From: Erythrobacter litoralis
Lineage (GTDB): Bacteria; Pseudomonadota; Alphaproteobacteria; Sphingomonadales; Sphingomonadaceae
Direction: 5' to 3'
Assembly (NCBI RefSeq): GCF_029760855.1
Contig: NZ_SOSI01000006.1
Coordinates: 148,672-212,671, forward strand
Length of the DNA stretch: 64,000 nucleotides
A model generated the notes under the pieces. The model ran no database searches, was not told where the DNA came from, and worked only from the letters and a program-made list of their open reading frames with translations. Shown piece by piece: positions 1 through 7,791 of this stretch. How positions within the stretch are numbered: position 1 is the first letter of the stretch; every line of letters starts with the position of its first letter. Made by a program: the position numbers and the translations under genes.

Positions 1-2793
1 GGCGACATTGGCACTCGGGCTTCGCCGTTCAAGCCGCTGCTGGCCATCGCGGCCCAGGACCAGCCTACGAGTACGGCCCGTGACCTCGGCCACGGCCTCG
101 GACCCAAAGTGCTCGATGACCGCGTCAAGCGCGGTAGCGATGGGCGGCAGCGCGCAGAGCTGCTCGATCAATGCGTCACGCGCGGCAATGGCGCGCGGGC
201 AGAAAACGGGATTGCCCTCCTCGTCGTTCATCGCCTCGGAGCGGAGATTGCCATCCTCGTCGGCGAAGACCTGCATCAGGCGCACCGGGAAGCTTTTGAC
301 GAGGTAGTCGATGACGTATTCACGCGGGGACAGATCGATATCGAGCGCTTTGCGTTCTTCCACGCTAAGGTCGGCAAGGCGCCGGTCGAGCATGGCCTCG
401 GCGGTCGAGACCAGCTGCACAACAACCGAATGGTCCTCTCCAAGAGCCGCTTCCATCGCGGGGATCATGCTGGGCAGCTTCATCGAAAGCAGGAGCTGGG
501 CAAAGAAGCGCTGCCTGGTGCCTTCGAAGATCGATAGCGCCGCAGCCTTGGCATTGCGGTTGAGCGTATCGCCGCTGTCCTCGTCGACCACGCGGGTTGC
601 TTCGAGCGCAGCTTCGAGGTTGCGGTGAATGATCGCCCAGGCATCAGCATAGGCATCATAGATTTTTATCTGCGCTTCGGTCAGGCTGTGTTCGAGGATC
701 TCGTACTCGACCCCGGCGAAGGACAGCGCACGGGCGAGATAGAGACCCTGCGCCTTGAGGTCGCGGGCGACAAGCTCCATCGCCGCGACGCCGCCAGCGC
801 GGATCTCGGTCATGAACGCCTCGTGGGTCGGAAAGGCGGTCTCGGGTCCCCACAGGCCAAGGCGCGAGGTGTAACCGAGATTGGCGATGTCCGAGGCACC
901 TGTGGCAGACGCGTAGAGCACACGGGCGCGCGGGAGATGGTTCTGCAGCTTGAGGCCCGCCATCCCCTGTTCGGAGCCCTTGACCTTGCCGCGAGTGGAG
1001 GAGCTCCCGAGCGCATTTGCCATGGCGTGGGCTTCGTCGAAAGCAATCACGCCGTCGAAATCCTCGTCCGCCCAGGCAAGGATCTGGTCGAGCCGCGTAT
1101 CCTCGGCGCGCCCCGAGCGCAGCGTCGGGTAGGTGACGAAGAGGATGCCTTCGAACATCATTACAGGTTGGCCGAGTTTCCAGCGTGAGAGTGGCTGGAT
1201 GTCGAGCGGCAACCCGCCTAGCGCTTCCCAGTCGCGGCGTGCATCTTCGAGCAGCGCCTCGTTCTTGGTGATCCACACATGGCGTCGCTCGCCTGCGAGC
1301 CAGCGATCCATGATGACCGCTGCGATCTGCCTTCCCTTCCCCGCTCCAGTTCCGTCGCCAAGGAAGAAGCCCTGCCGATATGCGTGTCCGTCTTCGGACA
1401 ATTCGAGCGCAGTGCCTTCCTGACCGACCTTGAACTGGCCCGGGAGATCTCGCGCGAATGCCTGGGCAGCATAGACCAGTGTCTCACATTGCGCTTCGGA
1501 CAGAAGGCCATCGGCCTGCCAACCTGCGGGAAGGCGCGGGCGAACATCAGGCTGGGGCGCTGCGACCGAGCCCATGGCGACCGATTCCACGAGCGGGGTG
1601 GGATGGACCGGCGCGTTTTCGAACACGATGCGGCTGGGCCGGTAAGACAGGTAGATGCCAGTCTGTTCGGGCACCTGCGCGGGGTCGGCGAGGACCGAAT
1701 AGGCAAGATCGATGCCATTCGCTGTGGCTGCAGGAGTCGCCGCGAACGGCGCCAACGGCCGGACCGGCGCCCGATCCGTCGAGGTTCTGCCAAGCAGGCG
1801 CACTGGCTTGCCGACCCGAAGGCGATCGAGGCTGGCGGAAATCTGCCACCGTGGCGGCAGCGCAGTAATAAGCTCGTGGAGCTCGATCAGATCGGCAGTA
1901 TCTCCGGTGATCGCGGGCAAAGACGCAGTCGGCATCTTGTCGACCACGAGCAGGCGAACGGCAATTCCCGTGCCAGTTCGGCGAAACATCTGCCGCAAGC
2001 GCACATCGAGTAGCAGTGACGCTTCGTCCTGTGCCTCGGCGAATGTGGAAGCATCGAAGCCTTCGGGCATGATGGCGACGATCCTCGCTCCATTAGCAGC
2101 CGCTCGGATCGCACCGCGCAGGTGACGCATAGCGGTCTCACCACCCTTCCGGCGTTCCTGGCTGCGGGCGAACGGCGGGTTCATCAGCACGGCCGACGGA
2201 ACAGGGCCGCGAAGCATGTCGGCAATCAGTTCCCCGTCATGCGCGGTGATCGTGGCCGCAGGGAAGATGTGGCCCAGGGCTGCTCGCCTTGCCGGATCGA
2301 TCTCATTGAGGAGCAGCGAGGCGTTCTGGACGCTGCCCCAGAGCGCGAGCGCACCATTACCTGCGGACGGTTCGAGGAGCGTGTCTCGCGCACAGACAGC
2401 TGCGGCCCTCGCCATCAGCCAGGCCAGCATCGGCGGGGTCGAGAACTGCTGGAGCTCGACCTGTGCTTCGCTGCGAACGTGCCGCGGCGGCAAGGCTGCT
2501 TCGAGCCAGTCGAACCGCGCTTCGGCTTCGTGCACGCTTGCCGCCAGATCTATGCGCGAAGACTCGCAAATCCAGAGCAGCGCGCCGATCTCGACCGCAT
2601 TGTTGTAGTCATCGATGGTCCAGGCGCTTCCCCAGTCCAGGGCGCCGGTCTCTTCAGCGAAGAGGCCGGAAATGTCGGCACGGGTGAGATGACGACCCGA
2701 GGCGAGAAGCTCGGCAAGTCGGGCGCCGATGACGTAGGCCAAGGGCACTGACGACAGTTGCTCGCCAGCGGGAAACAGGTCTGACTGAAACAT
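1..2793 (-). CDS. Strawberry-notch family methyltransferase/helicase, C-terminus cut by window edge
   Basis: Open without a stop from the ATG at 2793 to the left edge (931 codons). An AGGAGGA ribosome site precedes the start. Residues ~139-147 read LLEPSAGNG and 205-208 NPPF, the SAM-binding and catalytic motifs of an N6-adenine-type methyltransferase. A Walker A (GDGTGAGKG, K486) and a DEAH box (D586-H589) follow, then the C-terminal block typical of SNO-type bacterial proteins (DIDLSPREYVIDYLVK, ALIEQLCALPPIATALDA). Family members are roughly 1,400 residues, so about a third is missing. It is the distal gene of the tRNA-Met-linked element and probably acts on the element's DNA or on foreign DNA. 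Family is clear; function is not established. Confidence 0.85.
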   Translation of the reverse strand, partial: MFQSDLFPAGEQLSSVPLAYVIGARLAELLASGRHLTRADISGLFAEETGALDWGSAWTIDDYNNAVEIGALLWICESSRIDLAASVHEAEARFDWLEAALPPRHVRSEAQVELQQFSTPPMLAWLMARAAAVCARDTLLEPSAGNGALALWGSVQNASLLLNEIDPARRAALGHIFPAATITAHDGELIADMLRGPVPSAVLMNPPFARSQERRKGGETAMRHLRGAIRAAANGARIVAIMPEGFDASTFAEAQDEASLLLDVRLRQMFRRTGTGIAVRLLVVDKMPTASLPAITGDTADLIELHELITALPPRWQISASLDRLRVGKPVRLLGRTSTDRAPVRPLAPFAATPAATANGIDLAYSVLADPAQVPEQTGIYLSYRPSRIVFENAPVHPTPLVESVAMGSVAAPQPDVRPRLPAGWQADGLLSEAQCETLVYAAQAFARDLPGQFKVGQEGTALELSEDGHAYRQGFFLGDGTGAGKGRQIAAVIMDRWLAGERRHVWITKNEALLEDARRDWEALGGLPLDIQPLSRWKLGQPVMMFEGILFVTYPTLRSGRAEDTRLDQILAWADEDFDGVIAFDEAHAMANALGSSSTRGKVKGSEQGMAGLKLQNHLPRARVLYASATGASDIANLGYTSRLGLWGPETAFPTHEAFMTEIRAGGVAAMELVARDLKAQGLYLARALSFAGVEYEILEHSLTEAQIKIYDAYADAWAIIHRNLEAALEATRVVDEDSGDTLNRNAKAAALSIFEGTRQRFFAQLLLSMKLPSMIPAMEAALGEDHSVVVQLVSTAEAMLDRRLADLSVEERKALDIDLSPREYVIDYLVKSFPVRLMQVFADEDGNLRSEAMNDEEGNPVFCPRAIAARDALIEQLCALPPIATALDAVIEHFGSEAVAEVTGRTRRLVLGRDGQQRLERRSPSANVA

Positions 2794-2868
2794 GGCAATT
2801 CGTCCTCCTGATGAGGGCATCGGGACACGCCCTCTGCCGGATCAGGAATTCGAGAAGCCCTCTCTCCT

Positions 2869-3777
2869 CTACGGCGCCGCCTTGCGGCGCAGCCATGCTG
2901 TCAGTTCATCGTTCCAGTCGGTGTCGTGGGAGGAAGGCTTGCGCACATGGATCGTCCGGCCTTCTTGTTCGTAGGCAGCCAGGCCACGCGACGCAGCCAG
3001 CTCGCCGCCAGCGTCATGATCGACGAAGAGATGGAGTTCAGTCACGCTCTCGGGCACGCCGACGAGGCCGAAGCGCTCATTGCCCAATGTCGCCCAGGCG
3101 GGAATACCGGTAAGAGCGTAGGCCGACATCGCGCTCTCGATGCCTTCGGCAAGGCCGAGCTTGCCGGAGACCGGAGTGAAGAGCCGGACGGCAGCCTCAT
3201 CGAGCGCGCCGAGCGCCCGCTTCGGCTTGTCGAAGCCGGCCTTGGCATTGCCCGAAAGGAACGTGCGATGGACGGCAATCGGCCCCTTGTCGAGGCTGAC
3301 TGCCGCGATCATGGCGGGCAGAAAGCGGGTGCGCCCTTTCGGGCCAAGAGGCGTTCTTGGATGAAAGCGGAGCGCAGAAGATGCGGCGAGGATGCCGCGG
3401 CTCTCAAGATATGCCTTGGCCGGACTGGCACGCAGCGGCTGTGCTTCGCGCCAGATCCTCAGCGCTGCCGCCGAGGGTTTGCGCATTCTGCTCGCCTCGG
3501 GATCCTCACTGATCGCAGAACCTGAAAATAGCGAGGTTGCGTCGACACCTTCACGCGCCAAAGCAGCCAGCACGCTCTGCTGATCGCATCCCGCGAAACA
3601 ATGGAAGAGGATTGCCTGTCGGCCGAGCGACACTCCGAGTGAAGGCGTGCGGTCATCATGCGCAGGGCAGCAGGCCATGCCCTTGGTGCCGGACCATTTG
3701 CCCCCTCGCGATTCGCAAATGCGGCGCGCCATGTCCTCCAGGGAAGACCGTGATTGGGTGGACAGTGGAAGGGACAT
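2869..3777 (-). CDS. CHC2 zinc-finger/Toprim domain protein
   Basis: A 302-residue primase-like protein of mobile elements. The N-terminus has a CHC2-like zinc site (C36/C37, H40, then HCFAGC with C60 and C64). The C-terminal half is a Toprim fold: LAEGIESA supplies the acidic Glu and LFVDHDAGG the DxD pair, followed by DTDWND. No helicase domain is fused. The start chosen is the ATG at 3777, with GGAG just upstream; the frame extends to an upstream start at 3846, but those extra residues look non-coding. It lies 75 nt upstream of the methyltransferase/helicase on the same strand, so the two probably form one unit. Likely a role in element replication or priming (inference). Confidence 0.8.
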   Translation of the reverse strand: MSLPLSTQSRSSLEDMARRICESRGGKWSGTKGMACCPAHDDRTPSLGVSLGRQAILFHCFAGCDQQSVLAALAREGVDATSLFSGSAISEDPEASRMRKPSAAALRIWREAQPLRASPAKAYLESRGILAASSALRFHPRTPLGPKGRTRFLPAMIAAVSLDKGPIAVHRTFLSGNAKAGFDKPKRALGALDEAAVRLFTPVSGKLGLAEGIESAMSAYALTGIPAWATLGNERFGLVGVPESVTELHLFVDHDAGGELAASRGLAAYEQEGRTIHVRKPSSHDTDWNDELTAWLRRKAAP

Positions 3778-3916
3778 GGCGGCTCCATTGCGGTTCAATT
3801 GCCCCTGCCGAACGCATCCCTCCCCTCTGCAGCAGGCCAACGTCAAACCGTTTTCCTACAGCCTTTGTTCCATTTATGTTCTCATGCGATTCGTACCCAG
3901 ATACGAGGCGAACACG

Positions 3917-4504
3917 ATGAGAATATTCCAATTGGCTGTTATCGCGTACGCATTAGTCGCGTGCAGCTCCAGCAGTTTGCAGGCGCAGGAATTCCAGGTA
4001 TTCGATCATGGTCTCGGCCAGAGCGAAATGCCCCGGACTTCGTTAGAGGACAATTGGTCGTCACAGACTTCTGATGGAGCTGCTGCCCCCCAATCGTCTC
4101 CGCGCCGTTCATTCAAGGAAGCGCTTTACGAGCCGCTCATCAGGCAAGCGGAAGTACGCTATCAACTTCCTCCTCGTCTGCTGCAGGCGCTCGTCTGGCA
4201 GGAGTCGCGCTTCGACCCGATGGCAATAAGTTCAGCAGGAGCGGCAGGGCTTGCACAGTTGATGCCGGCAACCGCTCGTGAACTGGGCGTCGGCAACAGG
4301 CATGACCCAGGCCAGAGTATCGACGGCGGAGCCCGCTATCTTAGGCAAATGCTCGACCGTTTCGGGGCAATTCACCTTGCTCTGGCAGCCTACAATGCGG
4401 GACCCGGAGCGGTCAGTCGGGCGGGCGGAATTCCCAAAAATCGTGAAACCCCGGGCTATGTTCGCAGCGTTCTCGCGCGATGGATGGCATACAGCGCAAC
4501 ATGA
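3917..4504 (+). CDS. Lytic transglycosylase, SLT domain, probable lipoprotein
   Basis: A 195-residue murein lytic transglycosylase that cleaves MurNAc-GlcNAc bonds in the periplasm. The start is set by a hydrophobic signal peptide beginning at 3917; upstream codons in this frame read as antisense of the Toprim gene. LVAC at residues 13-16 fits a lipobox, so the protein is probably lipid-anchored at C16; a second possible cleavage is after LQA. The SLT domain begins near residue 75, with the catalytic Glu in LVWQESRFDP (E96), the GLAQLMPATA motif and LALAAYNAGPGAV. Such enzymes on mobile elements usually open the wall for a conjugation machine (VirB1 type), but no other transfer gene is visible here. 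Confidence 0.85.
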   Translation: MRIFQLAVIAYALVACSSSSLQAQEFQVFDHGLGQSEMPRTSLEDNWSSQTSDGAAAPQSSPRRSFKEALYEPLIRQAEVRYQLPPRLLQALVWQESRFDPMAISSAGAAGLAQLMPATARELGVGNRHDPGQSIDGGARYLRQMLDRFGAIHLALAAYNAGPGAVSRAGGIPKNRETPGYVRSVLARWMAYSAT

Positions 4505-4704
4505 ATACGAATCGGATACGGATCAGCGGGCGCCTTGAGCTCGTGCCACGAGGAATGGCGATTATCACAGATGCGGGTGACCATTGGGTTCTTGAAGATT
4601 TCGAGCCATCCAATGACGACATCGGTTTCGATGTCACTGCCGAAGGCGTAATCGTTGGCCTTGATCGGCTTCGAGTAGAGTGGCTGGGACAGGTGCCGGC
4701 CTAG
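4501..4704 (+). CDS. Small hypothetical protein overlapping the transglycosylase
   Basis: A 67-residue protein starting at 4501, its ATGA overlapping the stop of the lytic transglycosylase, so the two are translationally coupled. Short beta-rich composition (GRLELVPRGMAIITDAG, VIVGLDRLRVEWLG) with no signal peptide or membrane segment. It resembles small DUF-type proteins of sphingomonad mobile elements, but I cannot name the family with certainty. It converges on the integrase gene with only 8 nt between them. Confidence 0.65.
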   Translation: MNTNRIRISGRLELVPRGMAIITDAGDHWVLEDFEPSNDDIGFDVTAEGVIVGLDRLRVEWLGQVPA

Positions 4705-4718
4705 CCATTCGACTAGGC
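4699..4718. other. Palindrome holding both convergent stop codons
   Basis: GCCTAG (4699-4704) and CTAGGC (4713-4718) form a perfect 6-bp stem with an 8-nt loop. The TAG of the small protein and the TAG of the integrase are both inside it. It has no T-tract, so terminator function is uncertain. Confidence 0.5.
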
Positions 4719-5966
4719 GGCGCGAAGTACTGCAAGCTTGCCACGATCGCTCCGCTGTTGATCGAGGAAGTCTGCCCAGTCCTGAAGCATCAAACGCCTC
4801 GGTGCGAGGTATTCGGCTGCATTGTAAGCGCCGCGAACTTCGTTTTCCTCGCTGTGGGCAAGCTGTAGCTCAACCCAATCTGAGTTGTATCGGCGCATCC
4901 AGATGGGTGGCTGGCCAACCTCAACCAATTGTTCATTGGCCCAAGTGCTAGCGAGGCCCCTGAACCCATGCACCGTTTGCCTGCCGTGATATCCGAGCCG
5001 ATAGAGTCCGTAGATCATCGTGTTTTCGGATATCGGTTGCTTCGGCTTCTGGCCGGGGAACAGGTACTCGCCATTGGCAGTCGCGATCAGGTCTCGAACT
5101 AAGTCGGTCGCCTGACGAGAAAGAGGGACGATGTGCTCGCGTCGCATCTTCATTCGTTCAGCGGCAACCCGCCAAACCGGGGCATCGCTGTCCAGACCTT
5201 CAAACTCCTGCTTGGTAGCGAAGCGAAGCTCCTTGGTACGGACCCAGGTCAGGAGAGCAAATTTAAGAGCCGCTCTGGTGATCTCGGAGCGCCTCTCGAC
5301 TTCTTCTTCATATCGATCGATCTTCGTCAGTAGGTCTGGAAGTTCGGCCAAAGGCAGCTTGGACATATGCCGAACACGGGGTCGTGGTTTCAATGCTCCG
5401 CGCAAGTGAGCGGTGGGATCCGTCTCGCACATGCCGCTGGCTATAGCGAATTGGAAGACTTGGCCGATTCCCTGCTTGGCGCGCCGACTGATATCGAGCG
5501 CTCCACGTTCCTCGATCTTTCGAATGACCTTCAGAACTTCCGGTGGAGTGATCTCATGCATCATCATCTCGCCCAAGACAGGCAGGACATCCCGCTCAAG
5601 GCGTGACCACACCCTGCTGGCATGAGCCGGGTCAAGACTGCTCTCGCGATTCCTATGCCACATGGAGGCGACGGACCTGAAGGTTCTTTCTTCTTCGAAA
5701 TCACGTCCTGGTTTGTGGACCATGGGATCGGTGCCCTGCGCCAATGTCGCCTTCGCAAGCTTCTTGAGTTCTCGTGCCGCCGCGATGCCAATGTCAGGGT
5801 ACGGGCCAAACGAGAGAAGCTTCTCCTTGCCGCTGAAACGATATTTCATGCGCCATAACTTCGAGCCATTTTGCTGGACCAGCAGGAACAAACCCTCCCC
5901 GTCAGCCAGCTTGTACGGACGATCGGAAGCCTTCGCCTTTTTGATTTGAATCTCGCTCAGGGCCAT
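4713..5966 (-). CDS. Tyrosine recombinase/integrase (DUF4102 type)
   Basis: A 417-residue site-specific recombinase for integration into a tRNA gene. The N-terminus (KLADGEGLFLLVQ) is the DUF4102 arm-binding domain. A SAM-like core-binding domain follows at roughly 95-190, then the catalytic domain with R243 (WVRTKELR), H333-x-x-R336 (HGFRGLAST), H371 and the nucleophile Y381 (GAYNAAEY). All key residues are present, so the enzyme looks intact. GGAG sits 11-14 nt before the ATG, and one copy of the TACCCCC motif lies between the ribosome site and the start. The gene reads away from tRNA-Met 179 nt upstream, the usual arrangement for an element integrated at the tRNA 3' end. Confidence 0.93.
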   Translation of the reverse strand: MALSEIQIKKAKASDRPYKLADGEGLFLLVQQNGSKLWRMKYRFSGKEKLLSFGPYPDIGIAAARELKKLAKATLAQGTDPMVHKPGRDFEEERTFRSVASMWHRNRESSLDPAHASRVWSRLERDVLPVLGEMMMHEITPPEVLKVIRKIEERGALDISRRAKQGIGQVFQFAIASGMCETDPTAHLRGALKPRPRVRHMSKLPLAELPDLLTKIDRYEEEVERRSEITRAALKFALLTWVRTKELRFATKQEFEGLDSDAPVWRVAAERMKMRREHIVPLSRQATDLVRDLIATANGEYLFPGQKPKQPISENTMIYGLYRLGYHGRQTVHGFRGLASTWANEQLVEVGQPPIWMRRYNSDWVELQLAHSEENEVRGAYNAAEYLAPRRLMLQDWADFLDQQRSDRGKLAVLRAA

Positions 5967-5967
5967 T

Positions 5968-6019
5968 GGGGGTATCGCTCCTTTTCAGTACCCCCCGGAA
6001 ATACCCCCAAAATACCCCC
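5968..6019. repeat. Iterated TACCCCC motifs upstream of the integrase
   Basis: Three direct copies of TACCCCC start at 5989, 6002 and 6013, and one inverted copy (GGGGGTAT) lies at 5968-5975, touching the integrase ribosome site. Similar G-tract iterons often precede DUF4102 integrases and are best explained as arm-type integrase or excisionase sites; they could also let the integrase repress itself. The function is inferred from position. Confidence 0.65.
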
Positions 6020-6042
6020 ACACCAAATCCGGCTTCAAGCGA

Positions 6043-6135
6043 ATGCAAGCGGACACATGCGGACGCGAATCACGCAGAAGCTTTTGAATTTATTTGATTT
6101 TGCGGATGCAAGCGGATGCATGCGAACCCATGCGG
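6043..6135. repeat. Direct repeats between integrase and tRNA-Met (putative attachment-site arms)
   Basis: The 11-mer ATGCAAGCGGA occurs at 6043-6053 and again at 6106-6116, 63 nt apart. Each is followed within a few bases by CATGCG (6056, 6119), and a third CATGCG lies at 6129. They sit directly beside the tRNA 3' end, where arm or accessory protein sites of an attachment region are expected. Confidence 0.5.
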
Positions 6136-6144
6136 ATTCGAGAA

Positions 6145-6221
6145 TGGTAGCGGAGGAGGGACTTGAACCCCCGACACGCGGATTATGATTCCGCTGCTCT
6201 AACCACCTGAGCTACTCCGCC
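6145..6221 (-). tRNA. tRNA-Met (anticodon CAT)
   Basis: Read on the minus strand, the acceptor GGCGGAG pairs with CTCCGCT (terminal G-U). The D-arm GCTC/GAGC, anticodon stem GCGGA/TCCGC with a CAT loop and the T-arm GGGGGTTCAAGTCCCTC are complete, and the CCA end is encoded. CAT could also belong to tRNA-Ile2 with lysidine; sequence alone does not settle this. The 3' end faces the integrase, so this gene is the presumed attachment site. Confidence 0.93.
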
Positions 6222-6306
6222 CCGAACATGCACGGAGCATCGCCGAAAGGCACTGACGCCCCCGGCAGGCGGCGCGTTTAGGGCGGGCCGCCCGACCGGT
6301 CAACCG

Positions 6307-6825
6307 TCATTTGCCGCGAAAGGCGAAGTCGCGCACGAATTCCCACGGGCCGCCGCGATAGCGATAAAGCGAGAGGCCGGGAAAGGCGAATGACTGCTGG
6401 TCGATCGTGCCCGCAATCTGCGCCTGCAAGGCTTTGGCCTCCTTCGAGGAAACCTTGTTCTGGATGGTGACGTGCAGCCGCGGACGATGCTGGTCCTGTG
6501 CGGTCAGCATGCCATGAAAATGGTCGGCGATCTCATCCCTGAGATCGAGCAATTGCGGGCTGCTTAGCTTAATCGCGGTGCCCCCGCCGAGCGGCATCAG
6601 GCCCTCGACGCGACCCTGCAAAGGCGCAACCTCGCCGACTAGTCTCGCAAGATAGCTGCAGGCTTCCGGCTCGCATTGTCCTGGGATCGCGTGAAACAGC
6701 GTGACGTGCGCTTCTAGATAATTGCGCTCAGGCGGGAAGTGTTCGGTGCGCAGATCGGTGAACCGCCGATGCAGCTCCGGCGGCAGTTTGGCCGTCAGGA
6801 TGAGGGGGGCATCGCTCCCGCTCAC
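6307..6825 (-). CDS. 2'-5' RNA ligase/2H phosphoesterase family protein
   Basis: A 172-residue protein with the two HxT motifs of the 2H superfamily: HVTL at H40 and HVTI at H118. Members act on cyclic or 2'-5' phosphodiester bonds in RNA or nucleotides; the substrate here cannot be told. Its start overlaps the end of mltG by 4 nt, so it is the last gene of that transcript. Confidence 0.8.
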   Translation of the reverse strand: MSGSDAPLILTAKLPPELHRRFTDLRTEHFPPERNYLEAHVTLFHAIPGQCEPEACSYLARLVGEVAPLQGRVEGLMPLGGGTAIKLSSPQLLDLRDEIADHFHGMLTAQDQHRPRLHVTIQNKVSSKEAKALQAQIAGTIDQQSFAFPGLSLYRYRGGPWEFVRDFAFRGK

Positions 6826-7790
6826 ATCTCGCCCCGTTCGCGGCGCAACTTGCGCCAGGCCGCAGCGTTGCGGTTGTGCTCGTCCAATGTCTCCGCGAAC
6901 ACATGCCCGCCGCTACCGTCCGCGACGTAATAGAGCGCCTTGGTTTCTGCCGGATCGAGCACGGCGGCAATTGCCTCGCGGCCAGGATTGGTGATCGGTC
7001 CTGCCGGTAACCCGGCAATGGCGCGCGTATTGTACGGGTTGGGGTCGCGCAGTTCAGAGACGCGGATGCGGCGGCCAAGCGGCTTTCCTTTGGTAATGGG
7101 ATAGATCGTGGTCGCATCGGCGCCCAGCATCATGCCGATACGGACACGGTTGGAAAGAGCGCCCGCAACCATTCGGCGTTCGCGCGGTACGCCGGTTTCC
7201 TTTTCCACGATCGAGGCGAGGATCACGGCTTCGCGCGGACTGTCGACCGCGGCAGAGGCATCACGCTTCTTCCATGCTTCGGCGAGGTAAGCGGTCATCG
7301 CGTCCTGCATCCGGGCGAGAACGGCCGCACGGCTCTCGCCGCGCTCGAAATCATAGGTATCCGGCAGAATACTGCCTTCCGTGGGAACGTCGATCTGGCC
7401 GGTCAGCAGATCCTCGGCCATGAGTTTTTCGTAGACCAGGATCGAAGGCATGCCTTCGGGGATCGTCAGGAATCGGCGAATCACGTCCCCATGCTGAAAC
7501 GTGTCCAGAATAGTCGCAGGGCTCGCTTCTGCAGGAAGGGCGAACTCGCCAGCCTTTACAGGATCGCTCGATCCGAGAATCTTAGCGCGCAGTAAGAAAG
7601 CGTCGGCCGATCCGATGAGCCCGTCTTCTTCAAGCATGTTGGCGACACTGGTAAGCGTGGAGCCCGAGCGTACGATAACCGTCGTATCCTCATCGATATC
7701 GGCGCTGCCCCACCATCCGGAGGCGAACCAAGCCGCACCGATCATCGCTATAACGGCGAAGGCCGCGACGACCGCCTTCGCCGCGCGCAT
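6822..7790 (-). CDS. mltG: Endolytic murein transglycosylase MltG
   Basis: A 322-residue inner-membrane enzyme that cuts nascent glycan strands and helps set their length. One N-terminal membrane segment (about residues 7-27) is followed by a LysM-like region and the YceG domain. The catalytic Glu lies in ILASIVEKETG (E196), and GLPAGPITNPGREAI is the family C-terminal motif. It starts 1 nt after the fabF stop, so it is probably read through from fabF. Confidence 0.95.
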   Translation of the reverse strand: MRAAKAVVAAFAVIAMIGAAWFASGWWGSADIDEDTTVIVRSGSTLTSVANMLEEDGLIGSADAFLLRAKILGSSDPVKAGEFALPAEASPATILDTFQHGDVIRRFLTIPEGMPSILVYEKLMAEDLLTGQIDVPTEGSILPDTYDFERGESRAAVLARMQDAMTAYLAEAWKKRDASAAVDSPREAVILASIVEKETGVPRERRMVAGALSNRVRIGMMLGADATTIYPITKGKPLGRRIRVSELRDPNPYNTRAIAGLPAGPITNPGREAIAAVLDPAETKALYYVADGSGGHVFAETLDEHNRNAAAWRKLRRERGEM

Positions 7791-7791
7791 A

